From NCBI GenBank assembly GCA_937915545.1, contig CALGIJ010000027.1, positions 35,323 through 99,322 on the forward strand: 64,000 nucleotides of DNA, read 5' to 3'. The position numbers were made by a program, and so were the translations under genes. The stretch's first letter is position 1. Each line of letters opens with the position of its first letter. This document shows, one piece after another, positions 1-9,423 of the stretch. The DNA comes from an uncultured Desulfobacterales bacterium. GTDB taxonomy: Bacteria; Desulfobacterota; Desulfobulbia; Desulfobulbales; Desulfocapsaceae. The notes below the pieces were generated by a model that was given only the letters and a program-made list of their open reading frames with translations, ran no database searches and was not told the origin of the DNA.

Positions 1-507
1 CATCAGGCCCGCTTCGCGCAGCACGTCGTCGACCGTCGCGTCCCCCGCCAGATAGAGGTAGCCCAGCTTTTCGAGCAATTCAGTTTTTCCCCCTTCCTTT
101 TCGATGACCAGAAAGGGAATCTTTTCCGCGGCGAGTTCGCCGCAGATCACTTCGCCAATCCTGCCAAATCCGCAGACGATGATATGACCGGAAATCTCTG
201 CAATCTGTTTCTCCAACTTTCTCCTCCCCAGCAGCTTGCGCAGTTCCCCTTCGACAAAAACCTTGGCGACCTGCCCCAGGGTATATGTCAACAGACTGAT
301 ACCAGAAATGATGATGCCGACGGTAAGCACGCGGCCCGCCCGTGACAGCGGCGAGATCTCGCCGAAACCGACGGTACTGATGGTGATAAGCGTCATATAG
401 AAGGAATCGAAAACGCTCATCCGCTCGAGGATGGTATAGCCAACCGTCCCGGCGCCAATGATGAACAGCAGCAATATCGCCGAGAGGCGCAGCTTAAAGA
501 ATTCCAT
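1..507 (-). CDS. Potassium channel with TrkA-N domain (3' part cut by window)
   Basis: Reading on the minus strand from the ATG at 507, the protein opens with two hydrophobic segments flanking a pore loop with the K+ selectivity filter TVGFGE, then a cytoplasmic linker and a TrkA-N/RCK nucleotide-binding domain containing the Rossmann motif IVCGFGRIGE. This is the two-TM Kch-type ligand-gated potassium channel architecture of the inner membrane; NAD(H) or similar is the usual RCK ligand. The frame is open upstream to a TGA at 592-594 but offers no better start, and no strong ribosome site is seen. The C-terminus lies outside the window. Confidence 0.88.
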   Translation of the reverse strand, partial: MEFFKLRLSAILLLFIIGAGTVGYTILERMSVFDSFYMTLITISTVGFGEISPLSRAGRVLTVGIIISGISLLTYTLGQVAKVFVEGELRKLLGRRKLEKQIAEISGHIIVCGFGRIGEVICGELAAEKIPFLVIEKEGGKTELLEKLGYLYLAGDATVDDVLREAGLM

Positions 508-597
508 GGGGATTGCCGGCAGCGGACGCTCTCGATATCGAGGTGATGATGGGATGGTACTCCCGAGGAAAGACAGAGATGGCAGGAAACATCACCA

Positions 598-1092
598 TCA
601 GGGTTGCCGCCCGGCTTGCCCGTGCAGCACCTGGCCCCGTGAAGTAAAGGAGATGCCCAGCTGCGACTGCGAACCGATCATGACACTCTCGAAAATCGGC
701 GGGTTGGTGGGGGCGGCGGCCTGCCAGGCGACGAGAAAATTGGCGCCCGAGCCGCCCGCCTCATCATCCTGGGCGATGACGTAGCGGTGCGAACTGAGGG
801 GGGGGAGGATCAGTGGACGGTCGAGAAACCTCTTCAGCAGCTTTCCCTCGGTGTTGAAATAGTCGATGGTGGTGATGGTGATGGCATGGCGCGTATCCAC
901 ATTGCGCAGACTCAGGGTAACCGAGAGCAGGAGTCTCGCCTCGCGGTTGCCATGGTAGATATGCGAATACGCCGGGACATAGACATTCTGGCCCATGGAC
1001 AGCGCGGGGCAGTCCTCGGCGACTGCAGCCCCTCGCCACAAAAGGCAACTCAACAGAACCAGTGACAGCCGAAAAATGGTGCGGAAAGGCAT
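598..1092 (-). CDS. DUF3124 family exported protein
   Basis: A 164-aa protein with an N-terminal signal peptide (about residues 1-25, cleavage after AVA). It is followed by the DUF3124 signature around GQNVYVPAYSHIYHG and a beta-rich domain. The function of DUF3124 is unknown; members are small periplasmic or lipid-linked proteins. It sits directly upstream of the channel gene on the same strand (91-base gap), so cotranscription is possible. The family call rests on recognising the conserved VYVPAYSHI block. Confidence 0.8.
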   Translation of the reverse strand: MPFRTIFRLSLVLLSCLLWRGAAVAEDCPALSMGQNVYVPAYSHIYHGNREARLLLSVTLSLRNVDTRHAITITTIDYFNTEGKLLKRFLDRPLILPPLSSHRYVIAQDDEAGGSGANFLVAWQAAAPTNPPIFESVMIGSQSQLGISFTSRGQVLHGQAGRQP

Positions 1093-1218
1093 ATCGACTC
1101 GACCTAAAGGTGGTTATGAAGGCAAGCGCAAAAATCGCCTCTTTCCGATGCCAACGCTACCGTCTCGCTGCTCTTTGCGCAATTCCTTTTTCCATGTCGA
1201 AGGCCACCGGCCACCGCT

Positions 1219-2496
1219 CTACATCACCGATGGCAGCCAGGTGCTCATGCCGGGAAAAACGATGGTCAGTATGAGGAAAAACACCAGCAACCCGATAAAC
1301 GGCGCAATGCCCCTGATGGTGTCGACCATACGAATATCCTTGTCGAGCCCGCTGATGACGTAGAGGTTCATGCCCACCGGCGGGGTCACCAGGGCAATCT
1401 CCATATTGACGGTGAGGACGATGGCGTACCAGATGGGGTCGATCCCCAGGGCGTGCATGATCGGCGCCACCAGGGGCATGGTCAGGAGGATGATGGAGAC
1501 CGTCTCGAGGATGCAGCCCAAGAGCAGCATGAGGATGTTCATGGCAATGATGAACATCAGCGGCGAGAGCTTCCAGGCGATGATCGTCTCGGTGAGCAGC
1601 TGGGGAATCTCGAGCAGCGTCATCACCCTGCCAAAGAGCATGGCCCCGGTGATGATCAGGGCGATCATGCACGAGGTCGCGGCCGACTTGAGGCCGATCT
1701 CCGGCAAATCGCGCAGGGTCAGGGTGCGGTAGATGCACATGGTGATGAACAGGCTGTAGACCAGACCGGCGGCGGCGGCCTCGGTTGGCGTGAACACACC
1801 GCTGTAGATGCCGCCGAGGATGATCACCGGCAGCATGATGCCCCAGATATTCTTCTTCGTCATCTGCAGCCGCTCTTTCCAGGAGGCAGGCTCGAGGCGC
1901 TGATAGCCGCCGCGGACGCTGCGATAGGCGGCATACACCACCAGCAACCCGGTGAGCACCAGACCGGGGATAACGCCGGCCATGAACAGCTTGCCCACCG
2001 ACTCTTCCACCACTTCGCCATAGATGATCAGCGGGATGCTCGGCGGGATGAGGATACCGAGCGTCCCCCCGGTCCCGAGCAGCCCCAGGGTAAACCTCTT
2101 ATCATAGCCCCTGGCCAGCATGGCCGGATAGGCGACCATGCCGATGGTGGCGGCGGCCGCCGCCCCCGAACCGGTGATGGCGGCAAAAAAGGCGCAGGCG
2201 AGGACGGTGGCGATGGCCAGCCCGCCGGGCAGATGGCGCACCCAGACGTTGACGCTGTCGAAGAGATCGTCGCCGATCCTGCCATCAAGGAGTACCTGAC
2301 TCATCATCACGAACAGCGGAATGGCCAGCAGGACGAAGCTGTCCAGCGAGCCGAACACCGTGGTGCCGATGATCTTCAACGGCAAATCGTAGAGATAGAG
2401 CAGCAGCACCGAGGCCGTGCCGAGGGAGAAGGCCACCGGCACACCGATGAACAGCAGCAGGAGGATAATGGCGAGAACGAGGACGAAGGTGGTCAT
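1219..2496 (-). CDS. dctM: TRAP transporter large permease DctM
   Basis: 425 aa, about 12 hydrophobic segments, with the DctM features ITGSGAAAAATIG and GTLGILIPPSIPLIIYG. Large permease of a tripartite ATP-independent periplasmic transporter, coupling the Na+ gradient to carboxylate or acid-sugar import across the inner membrane. The start overlaps the stop of the DctQ gene (ATGA, 4 bases), showing translational coupling. Ends with TAG. A longer open frame exists upstream, but the start at 2496 matches the family N-terminus (MTTFVLVLAIILLLL). Confidence 0.95.
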   Translation of the reverse strand: MTTFVLVLAIILLLLFIGVPVAFSLGTASVLLLYLYDLPLKIIGTTVFGSLDSFVLLAIPLFVMMSQVLLDGRIGDDLFDSVNVWVRHLPGGLAIATVLACAFFAAITGSGAAAAATIGMVAYPAMLARGYDKRFTLGLLGTGGTLGILIPPSIPLIIYGEVVEESVGKLFMAGVIPGLVLTGLLVVYAAYRSVRGGYQRLEPASWKERLQMTKKNIWGIMLPVIILGGIYSGVFTPTEAAAAGLVYSLFITMCIYRTLTLRDLPEIGLKSAATSCMIALIITGAMLFGRVMTLLEIPQLLTETIIAWKLSPLMFIIAMNILMLLLGCILETVSIILLTMPLVAPIMHALGIDPIWYAIVLTVNMEIALVTPPVGMNLYVISGLDKDIRMVDTIRGIAPFIGLLVFFLILTIVFPGMSTWLPSVM

Positions 2497-3011
2497 GGGG
2501 CGGGATCCATCCGTTGTTGGGACGCACGAAGATCGACAGCGCTCTTGACGGCAATGAAGAAGAACTGGAAGGTCAGCAGGAAGAAACCGATGAGCAGGGC
2601 CGTCTGCGGTATCCAGAGCGGCACGCGCAGGGGCGTGGCCGAGAGCTTGCCGAATTTGATCGACAGCATCAGCATCTGGTAAGCCTGGGCGGTCACGATG
2701 GCGCAGTAGACCATGCCGATGATCCCGGTGACACCATCCAGAACCTTGCGGGGCCTTGGCCGCAGGAGGTCGAGGACCAGATCGACGCGAACATGCTTGT
2801 TGGTCTGCAGGGTATACGACGACGCAGCGAGCATCGTCCACATGAACAGGTAGATGGAGATCTCCTGGGTCCAGATGGTCGGCGAGTCGAAGACATAGCG
2901 ACAGACCACCTCGTAGGCGAGGATCAGGCCCATCACCAGAATCCCCATCCCCGAGACGATGCCCAGGGTGCGGTTGCTCTTCTCTATGAGTGTCCTGAGT
3001 TGCGACATCAT
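2493..3011 (-). CDS. dctQ: TRAP transporter small permease DctQ
   Basis: 172 aa with four membrane segments and the DctQ pattern (EVVCRYVF near the N-terminus, WTQEISIYLFMW, then a basic loop). It pairs with the large permease downstream. Start chosen at the tandem ATG (3011/3008), preceded by GAGGAG about 10 bases upstream; the open frame to 3155 lacks family similarity. Ends with TGA overlapping the dctM start, so UGA is a normal stop codon in this chromosome. Confidence 0.92.
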   Translation of the reverse strand: MMSQLRTLIEKSNRTLGIVSGMGILVMGLILAYEVVCRYVFDSPTIWTQEISIYLFMWTMLAASSYTLQTNKHVRVDLVLDLLRPRPRKVLDGVTGIIGMVYCAIVTAQAYQMLMLSIKFGKLSATPLRVPLWIPQTALLIGFFLLTFQFFFIAVKSAVDLRASQQRMDPAP

Positions 3012-3158
3012 GGGACGTCTCTCCTCTTTTGCTCCCCACCGGGAGCGGCGCAAGGTCGGAAAGTCATGGCAGACGATATGTCGGCGGCTGGACGGAGCCT
3101 GCCGGAGATGGCAGTGCCGGCGGGGGTGCGGCGGCACTGCCACCGCACCCGGCACAGC

Positions 3159-4166
3159 CTATTTGAGACCGAGGGCGATATCGATCAGCTTCTTGGCCAG
3201 CTCGCCACCCTTAGTGGCAAAGGTGGTACGCACCGGCTCGGTGGCCTGGATGAACAGCTTGCGGTTCTCCGGGGTCAGCTGGCTGATCTGTACGCCGGCC
3301 TTCTCGATGACCGTCTTGGCCTGGGCCTCCGAATCGGCGATCGCCGCGCGAATCCATGCCTCGGCATCCTTTCCGGCCAGCAGCACCGCATCCTGCTGCT
3401 CTTTGGGCAGTTTCTTCCACACGGCGAGATTGGCCTGAACGGCGAACTGGGCGGTGGAGTAGTTGGCTTCGGTCATGTACTTCTGCACTTCCATGATCTT
3501 ACGCGACACGGCTGCCGGCATCCCGGTGGTGGCGCCGTCGACGGTGCCGCGCTGCAGCGCCATGTACATCTCGGAAGAGCTCATTACCGTCGGCGCGGCG
3601 CCGAGCGCCTGCAAGGTCTCAGCGTCGCCGCTACTGAAGGATCTCATCTTCAGGCCCTTGAAATCGGCGGGTGTCGCCAGGGGCCGGGTGTTGTTGAAGA
3701 ACTGGATATAGCCATAGTCAACCCAGAAAAGCGTCTTGACGCCCTTCTTCTGGAATTCGCCCTCGAGGAGGTCACCGGCACCGGCGTCGATGAACTTCTT
3801 GATCGAGGTGAGGTCCTGGAAGATGAACGGCATCTCGAAGGCATCGGCGGCGGGGATCATGCCCGACCATTTGTTGGTCGGCACCAGGCCAGTATCGACA
3901 TTGCCTTCCTGCAGCGCTTCGACGATCTCCGTATCCTTGAACAGCTGGGCCGAATCGAAGATCTTCACCTCCACCGCACCCTTGGAGTACTCCTTGACCT
4001 TGTCGGCAAAGACGATCAACCCCTTGGAGACATGGTGGGAGGGTGGGAACTGATTCGACAGCTTCAGTTCGGTGGCCGCCTGGGACGACGACACGCCGGC
4101 AACCAGCGGCGCCACGGCGGCAAAGGTGACGGACAGCAAGAAGTTCTTCCAACAATGACTAGCCAT
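3159..4166 (-). CDS. dctP: TRAP transporter periplasmic substrate-binding protein DctP
   Basis: 335 aa: a signal peptide (cleavage near SQAA), then the DctP fold with LKLSNQFPPSHHVSKG at the mature N-terminus and the signature region GLKMRSFSSGDAETLQALGA with the substrate-carboxylate Arg. It captures an organic acid in the periplasm and hands it to DctQM. AAGGAGGAG lies just upstream of ATG 4166, a strong start signal, so the longer frame to 4256 is rejected. First gene of the dctPQM operon; the substrate cannot be read from sequence. Confidence 0.94.
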   Translation of the reverse strand: MASHCWKNFLLSVTFAAVAPLVAGVSSSQAATELKLSNQFPPSHHVSKGLIVFADKVKEYSKGAVEVKIFDSAQLFKDTEIVEALQEGNVDTGLVPTNKWSGMIPAADAFEMPFIFQDLTSIKKFIDAGAGDLLEGEFQKKGVKTLFWVDYGYIQFFNNTRPLATPADFKGLKMRSFSSGDAETLQALGAAPTVMSSSEMYMALQRGTVDGATTGMPAAVSRKIMEVQKYMTEANYSTAQFAVQANLAVWKKLPKEQQDAVLLAGKDAEAWIRAAIADSEAQAKTVIEKAGVQISQLTPENRKLFIQATEPVRTTFATKGGELAKKLIDIALGLK

Positions 4167-4282
4167 GTGTACTCCTCCTTTTTCAGATCCTCTAGGTTGA
4201 TTGACGTTCACGTCGCCTGCGCCGGAAGAGGCGGCAAACGATTCCTCTGGCGACATGCGTCACGTGCTGCCGGGCAGGGCGC

Positions 4283-5140
4283 TCAACCACGTACGGCTTC
4301 GGCCCCAGGCGTGTCGTAGTCACGCGACCGACCCCGGTTCAGTTTTACCGCCGCCACCTCCAGGCGCACCATCGCCACATGGACGCAGCCGTCGGCCTCG
4401 GGCGGATGGCTGCGCAGGTAGTGGGCGACGATCTCGTCGAGAAAGGCCTGCCGGCGCGACACCGCGACCCGCTGCAGGTAGGGCAGCCAGGTGGTGCGGA
4501 TCCAGGCGGCGAACTCGGCAGGGGAAGGGTGTCGCATGTCTCTCTGCTTCAACTCCACCTTCTGCGGCGCCAGGCCAGCCGCAGCCAGCCAGCAGCCATA
4601 CTCCTCCGGGCCATGGAATCCGTAAGGAAAGGTGAAGTCGGCAAAATATTCCTGCCAGCCTCCGGCGATGACGCTATTCACCGTGGCGACGACTGCAGCG
4701 GCGTTGCCGCGGCCCCCCATCTGCAAAAGCACTCTCCCGCCCGGCTTGAGCGCGCCTGCCAGCCGGGCCAACACCGGACGATGATCCCTCACCCAGTGCA
4801 GGGCGGCATTGGAGAACACCACATCGAAACGCTCGTTCTCCTCAAGCATGCGCACGTCGCGGTGGACAAAGCGCAGACGCCGGTCCCCAGCGCCGCCGAA
4901 GCGCTCGTTGGCCAGGGCGATCATCTCCGCCGAGCTGTCGAGGCCGACGACGGTGCCGCGCGGTACGCGCTCGGCGAGAGCGGCCGTCACCCTGCCGTCA
5001 CCGCAGCCGACGTCCAGTATAGCTTCATCCCCGCGCAGGCCCAACCTGGCAACGAGTTCCAGGCCCCAGGCGCACTGGGAGCCTGAGTGGCTGGCATACA
5101 GCCGGGCATCCCACCTGTAGGCCTGGTCAGCGCCGCTCAT
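4283..5140 (-). CDS. SAM-dependent class I methyltransferase (trans-aconitate methyltransferase-like)
   Basis: 285 aa. Motif I ILDVGCGDGRVT binds S-adenosylmethionine, with the acidic motif II end VVGLDSS, a post-II HRDVR, and FSNAALHWV before the KPGGRVLLQ strand. The FSNAALHWV block and the length resemble Tam, which methylates trans-aconitate, a by-product inhibitor of aconitase; this specificity is inference. Start taken at ATG 5140, overlapping the stop of the upstream PEP-mutase family gene by 14 bases, so the two are translationally coupled. An open frame to 5179 exists, but its extra residues look non-conserved. Confidence 0.85.
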   Translation of the reverse strand: MSGADQAYRWDARLYASHSGSQCAWGLELVARLGLRGDEAILDVGCGDGRVTAALAERVPRGTVVGLDSSAEMIALANERFGGAGDRRLRFVHRDVRMLEENERFDVVFSNAALHWVRDHRPVLARLAGALKPGGRVLLQMGGRGNAAAVVATVNSVIAGGWQEYFADFTFPYGFHGPEEYGCWLAAAGLAPQKVELKQRDMRHPSPAEFAAWIRTTWLPYLQRVAVSRRQAFLDEIVAHYLRSHPPEADGCVHVAMVRLEVAAVKLNRGRSRDYDTPGAEAVRG

Positions 5141-6008
5141 CGTAGCGGGCCACCTCGGCATCGTAGGCATCGAAGCCAAGGATGCGCTGCAGCTCTCGAA
5201 ATTCGGTCAAACCGTCGATGGGTCGCCCTTCCTTGATCGCGGCGAGGGCCTTGATCTGCGCCGTGATGGCGGCATTGAGCAGGGAAAGGGCATAGACGGC
5301 TATCTTGTAGCCCATCTCCTCGAGCTCGGCCAGCGGCAACAGCGGCGTCTTGCCGTTCTCGATGAGGTTGGCCATCTTCGGCGCCGATACGCTGCGGCAG
5401 TACAATTCCATCTCGGCGCGGCTGAGGGGCGCTTCGAGAAAGGTGATGTCAGCCCCGGCATCGACAAAGGCCCGGCAGCGCTCGATGGCTTCCTGCAGGC
5501 CCAGGGTGGCGCGGGCATCGGTCCGCGCCAGGATGAGGATGTCGGCGCCCTCGCGGCGGGCATCTACAGAGGCACGGATGCGCTGGATGGCCGTGCGGCG
5601 GTCGACGACCTCCTTGCCGGCGGTGTGGCCGCAGCGCTTGGGCATCACCTGATCCTCGATCATCGCCGCGGCGAAACCGGCCCGACAGTATCCGTCGATG
5701 GTGCGTTTGATATTGGCGACGTTGCCGAAGCCGGTATCGCCATCACCGATGACCGGAATGGAAACCGCCCCGCAGATGGAGCGGCCCTGGTCGAGCAACT
5801 CCCCGTAGGAGATCAGCCCGGTGTCCGGCAGACCCAATCGGCTGGCGGCAACACCGAAGCCGCTCATGAAGGTCACCGGAAACCCGGCAGCCTCGGTCAG
5901 CCGTGCCGACAAGGCGTCGTAGCAGGCTGGCATGAGGACGATGCCTGGTCCTTCGAGAAGCTGCCGCAGCTTTGCGGCGGGGCTAAGCATTGCATTGACG
6001 TGACTCAT
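5127..6008 (-). CDS. Isocitrate lyase / PEP mutase superfamily enzyme
   Basis: 293-aa alpha/beta barrel enzyme. The signature PKRCGH of the methylisocitrate lyase/dimethylmalate lyase branch is present, preceded by IGDGDTGFG (metal-binding Asp residues) and followed by ILARTDAR. Members cleave or decarboxylate 2-hydroxy-dicarboxylates or oxaloacetate. Its position upstream of a methyltransferase and a TRAP dctPQM set, all on one strand, suggests catabolism of an imported dicarboxylate. Exact substrate unknown: methylisocitrate, 2,3-dimethylmalate and oxaloacetate are all possible. Confidence 0.87.
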   Translation of the reverse strand: MSHVNAMLSPAAKLRQLLEGPGIVLMPACYDALSARLTEAAGFPVTFMSGFGVAASRLGLPDTGLISYGELLDQGRSICGAVSIPVIGDGDTGFGNVANIKRTIDGYCRAGFAAAMIEDQVMPKRCGHTAGKEVVDRRTAIQRIRASVDARREGADILILARTDARATLGLQEAIERCRAFVDAGADITFLEAPLSRAEMELYCRSVSAPKMANLIENGKTPLLPLAELEEMGYKIAVYALSLLNAAITAQIKALAAIKEGRPIDGLTEFRELQRILGFDAYDAEVARYDERR

Positions 6009-6980
6009 TCGGGCGTTGTTCCTCCCCTCCCCTGAGGATGGCTCGTTTCCACACTGCCTTCTCCGCCTATCAGGCGCTCTTCTTCCACCTGAACCGTGTA
6101 CACGAAGTAGGCTCAGTCAGGCGGCGTACAGTGGGTCGGCGACGTCAGGCATGAGCATGTTGTCGCGCCTGCCGAGATGGCCGTCAGCCAAACGAACGGC
6201 TGGCTCGACCCCTCATCTTGCAAGGCTCTCTTCTCACCGCCACCAAGACTTGAGAAACACAGGTTTTCGTCTGATACAACCCCCCCGACGAACAGTCAAT
6301 ATCTTTCCGTTGACGACGCCAAAACCTTTACCGAGCAAGAGAGCAGTTGAAGAGCAACAACGCAGGAAGATGTCGAGGCCAACCCCTGCCAGAAGCCCCA
6401 GCTTGCCGGTGAAGCTTGGCAGCATTGCATGCGTTTGCCGGCCCCAGCCTGTGCTGTAGAGGAAGACGGCGCGCGGACGTGCCATCATAGGCAGCCTGTC
6501 TTCCTGGCAAGAGGCTGGCGGAGTGATCAGGAGGGATTTCTTACGGTAAGAAACGAACTCTTGTGGCACCTTGGTTGTGGCAGCAAGAGTCGCGACGGCG
6601 GGAAGGTTCCGTGTGGTTCTGCTGGTCAGGCCCGGAAAGTTGGGCATCACGAGCCTGACTGGCGTAAGCTCCCACTTCCTCTGAGGGCGAATGTCACCAT
6701 CGCCGGATTGCCCAGCATACCTGCGCTCCGCATGATGTTATGAGCAAGTTCACTCGCGGGCGTAAAAACTCATAGCCACTGCATCCAAGCCGATAACGCA
6801 CAGCACCATCTGCCAATACTCCAGCAGCGCGCGCCTTGTAAATGGATGAGGGGCGACCGAAATCTCTTGTAGACCCCGAGAACGACGTAAAGCGACCGCG
6901 GCATTTGAACCTTGGCCCGCGCACGTTCATGCACCAGAAGGTGAATGTCACGTGACGTTACGCGGCCCGATTCCTTTCGC
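6009..6980. other. About 1 kb without a convincing gene
   Basis: Neither strand shows a recognisable protein. The minus strand holds a 138-codon frame (6650-6234) continuing past two closely spaced TGA codons to 6120, but its composition is not protein-like. A plus-strand frame overlaps it. The region may be decayed mobile DNA or leader sequence for the 5127-6008 gene. I see no tRNA, terminator or repeat array here. Confidence 0.4.
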
Positions 6981-7184
6981 TCATTCTTCTCTGTGCAATT
7001 CCTGGCGGTTATACTTCTCCTGGAGAAATTCAACGAGAAGCTCCTTGTTGAAATGATCCTCAGGCATCTTGCGACGAAACTCTTCGAGAATGATCTCCTT
7101 TTGCGCTTCTGAATAGAGCTCCCATCTTTTCCAGACAGTCGTTTGTAAAAGTATTGACTGCGGAATGCTATTTCTATTATTCAC
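6981..7184 (-). CDS. Small hypothetical protein
   Basis: 67 aa if started at the GTG at 7184, which has GGGGGG five bases upstream; a TTG at 7196 is also in frame. The product is charged and predicted helical (WKRWELYSEAQKEIILEEF), without membrane segments or known motifs. Its amphipathic, non-random composition is the main argument for a real gene. No functional assignment. Confidence 0.45.
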   Translation of the reverse strand: MNNRNSIPQSILLQTTVWKRWELYSEAQKEIILEEFRRKMPEDHFNKELLVEFLQEKYNRQELHREE

Positions 7185-7231
7185 ATTACCCCCCAATCTG
7201 GTACAGTTGCAAACTTAGGACATACGCCGTT

Positions 7232-7417
7232 TTATCGAACATTCTGCTGAGCTATCGACGAGGCACTTCGTGACTCAATGCCGGGTTTGTAACTCATTGC
7301 AAATATTTCCCGAGCAATCGTCAAAACCGCAAATGCCAGTAATAGAGCCAAGGGAAGAAGGATTTGCATCGCAACAGGGACGAATAACAAGAGGACAACC
7401 GCGTGCGCCAGTTCCAT
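7232..7417 (-). CDS. Small single-pass membrane protein
   Basis: 61 aa. ATG at 7417 is preceded by GGAGG with ideal spacing. Residues about 5-37 are an almost unbroken hydrophobic stretch (LAHAVVLLLFVPVAMQILLP and beyond), followed by a short polar tail. No family recognised. It lies upstream of the small protein ending at 6981 on the same strand. The good ribosome site and hydrophobic design support a real gene. Confidence 0.55.
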   Translation of the reverse strand: MELAHAVVLLLFVPVAMQILLPLALLLAFAVLTIAREIFAMSYKPGIESRSASSIAQQNVR

Positions 7418-7660
7418 AATCAATCCTCCGGAATCGTTGATGTTGACATTCAGACAGATAGCACAGGCGAGATATCAGCCGATATGTGCATCGTGAAGAT
7501 TCTTGAGAGTAGTCATACAGGAATTGCGGACGCGAAGTACACTGATAGGGGGAAAATATTCCCGGTACAGCGGATAAGGGTAACCCATTGATCAATTTGA
7601 ATATGATCTAGAGAGTAAACCCGCGATGCGACAAATCGCCCCGTGGCGGTGGAGGAATGC

Positions 7661-9214
7661 ATGCTAAAAGCCATAACTGCGACCAGCACCAAATACGCCA
7701 GCGATGACATCATTGCAGATCTCATCTCCCAGGCCAATGCCAAACTTGGGATTTACCGACCGTCGGTTGGCATCTTCTACGCCTCCTGCCAGCAAGACCG
7801 CAAAAAGTTGCGTGATATTCTCCAAGGCATTGTAATGGCCTTTCCTGGCGTGGAAATACTGGGGAGTTCGGTCACCGGCGGCTATACTGAAGAGAGCGGA
7901 TATATCAAGGATGGCTATTTCCTCTGCCTGCTGTTGAGTGATACGACACAGATGATCACCGGATGCATGGAGAATATTTCCACCCTCACCACAAACGGCA
8001 CTTTTCAACAACAATTTCACTCATGCAGTAAAAAATGTATTCAAGGAGAAAAGGATATCGCTGCCTGCCTTTTCTTTTCCCCATACAACAACGTTGACGG
8101 AAACGTGCTCATCGACTCTCTTCAAGGGGAATTGCCCGAACAATGCATTGTCTTTGGCGGGATGGCGACTGATCACTGGACGGAGCAGGATCTGGCCACG
8201 TTCTCGAAGAAAACACCACCAGCGGAACGAACTCTCAGCTTCTTCGCTCACGCCGATAATATCCATATTGGCGAGGATAGCCTGGTTTTTCTCCTGTTCA
8301 AAGGCAAGCTCACCGTTCAATCCAATATTTCTTACGGTTGGTCCGATATAGGCATGCTTTATCCCGGAAAAGCCAACAACTTCGTTCTCACAGAACTCGA
8401 CGGAAAGGACCCTTACCTCTTCCTCAAAGAGATGAAACACCCACTTGCTGCAGACGAATATGAGCATGCTGAATATTCATTGTGGTTTCATGTTCCAGGC
8501 AAAGATCCGTACATCAGAGATATCTTCTTTGATAAAGATCGGGGAAAGTATTTTGTAAAAGGCTCATGCCTGCCAACCCATTTCGACTTCAGTTTTTCTT
8601 ATCCCAGAAAAGAAAACATTTTCAGGGAATTCGAGAACTGCATCAACAGATATTCCGGACACCAAGATCTAGTTTTTGCAATTACCTGCTGCACCCATCA
8701 AGTCGTAATGAAGAGTGAAATTGGCAAAGAACACGAAACGATAACCGACCGACTCCCGGGAACGCCAATACTTGCCGGCTATGTATTTGGAGAATATGGG
8801 CCTTCGCTCACCGACCAGAACAGCGCGTTCCACAGTTGCACCAGCGTTGTTACGGCACTACGCGAGCAGCGGGCTGAGTTTGCAGAAGAGAGTGAGGACG
8901 TCAACACCTTCCTTCATAGGACACTTACCGATCAGAGCAGGGAAATATCCTCTCTCAAAAAGCAGATCAGCTTCCTGGAAAGCTGTAAAAACAACAAGAT
9001 GAAGATTTTCGCCGAAGATTGTCTCGGCATCTTGCTTTGTCGTTCCCTCCGATCACTGTCGAGCATCGGCGAATCCCTCAGCCAGACACTCCGTGAATAC
9101 TACGCGGCAAACAACACTGCTCCCCCCTACGCAATCAGCAGGAACAGAGTCATCGAACATCTCATGCAGTTCAAGAAACGAGGCGAGGCGCTGCTCGAAA
9201 AAACCATCAGGTGA
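7661..9214 (+). CDS. FIST domain sensor protein
   Basis: 517 aa. Residues about 25-230 match the FIST N domain (VGIFYASCQ, EILGSSVTGGYTEESGY) and about 230-400 the FIST C domain (DGKDPYLFL; FAITCCTHQ; AGYVFGEYGP). FIST modules are proposed small-molecule, possibly amino-acid, sensors usually linked to kinases or chemoreceptors. Here the C-terminus holds only a coiled coil (SREISSLKKQISFLE) and a helical tail, with no kinase, GGDEF or HTH output, so it must signal through a partner. Start chosen at ATG 7661 behind GGAGGA. It is one of the few plus-strand genes on the left. Confidence 0.85.
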   Translation: MLKAITATSTKYASDDIIADLISQANAKLGIYRPSVGIFYASCQQDRKKLRDILQGIVMAFPGVEILGSSVTGGYTEESGYIKDGYFLCLLLSDTTQMITGCMENISTLTTNGTFQQQFHSCSKKCIQGEKDIAACLFFSPYNNVDGNVLIDSLQGELPEQCIVFGGMATDHWTEQDLATFSKKTPPAERTLSFFAHADNIHIGEDSLVFLLFKGKLTVQSNISYGWSDIGMLYPGKANNFVLTELDGKDPYLFLKEMKHPLAADEYEHAEYSLWFHVPGKDPYIRDIFFDKDRGKYFVKGSCLPTHFDFSFSYPRKENIFREFENCINRYSGHQDLVFAITCCTHQVVMKSEIGKEHETITDRLPGTPILAGYVFGEYGPSLTDQNSAFHSCTSVVTALREQRAEFAEESEDVNTFLHRTLTDQSREISSLKKQISFLESCKNNKMKIFAEDCLGILLCRSLRSLSSIGESLSQTLREYYAANNTAPPYAISRNRVIEHLMQFKKRGEALLEKTIR

Positions 9215-9338
9215 TGGCCAGCGGTCCAGCACCCCTTTTCCCGAAAAACTCGACCATGCCTGCCAGCAACGCCCCAGCCGCCGAGTTTGACCCCGTCGGC
9301 GCCTGGAGGACGGCCTGCGCTTCCCTGTTCTCAGCGTC

Positions 9339-9364
9339 GCCGCGACGCCCTCAGGCGTCGCGGC
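9339..9364. terminator. Perfect 11-bp hairpin between convergent genes
   Basis: GCCGCGACGCC, loop CTCA, then GGCGTCGCGGC form a perfect stem between the convergent FIST (plus) and panB (minus) genes. No T-run follows on either side, so it may be a bidirectional transcript-end structure rather than a classic intrinsic terminator. Confidence 0.55.
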
Positions 9365-9423
9365 AGTCAGGGGGGTGAGGAGCCGCCGCCGACCCGGCTT
9401 TCACCGGGCCGGCCCGAAAGCGC

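Noticed and set aside
2514..4319. 601-codon plus-strand ORF
   Set aside because: It is antisense to dctQ and dctP and is a high-GC shadow of those genes. The same holds for other long opposite-strand frames at 1453-2682, 10651-11892 and 12850-13677.
6120..6650. A second UGA-interrupted gene (minus frame with two TGA codons)
   Set aside because: The sequence is not protein-like, the two TGAs are only seven codons apart, and TAA closes the frame shortly upstream of 6650.
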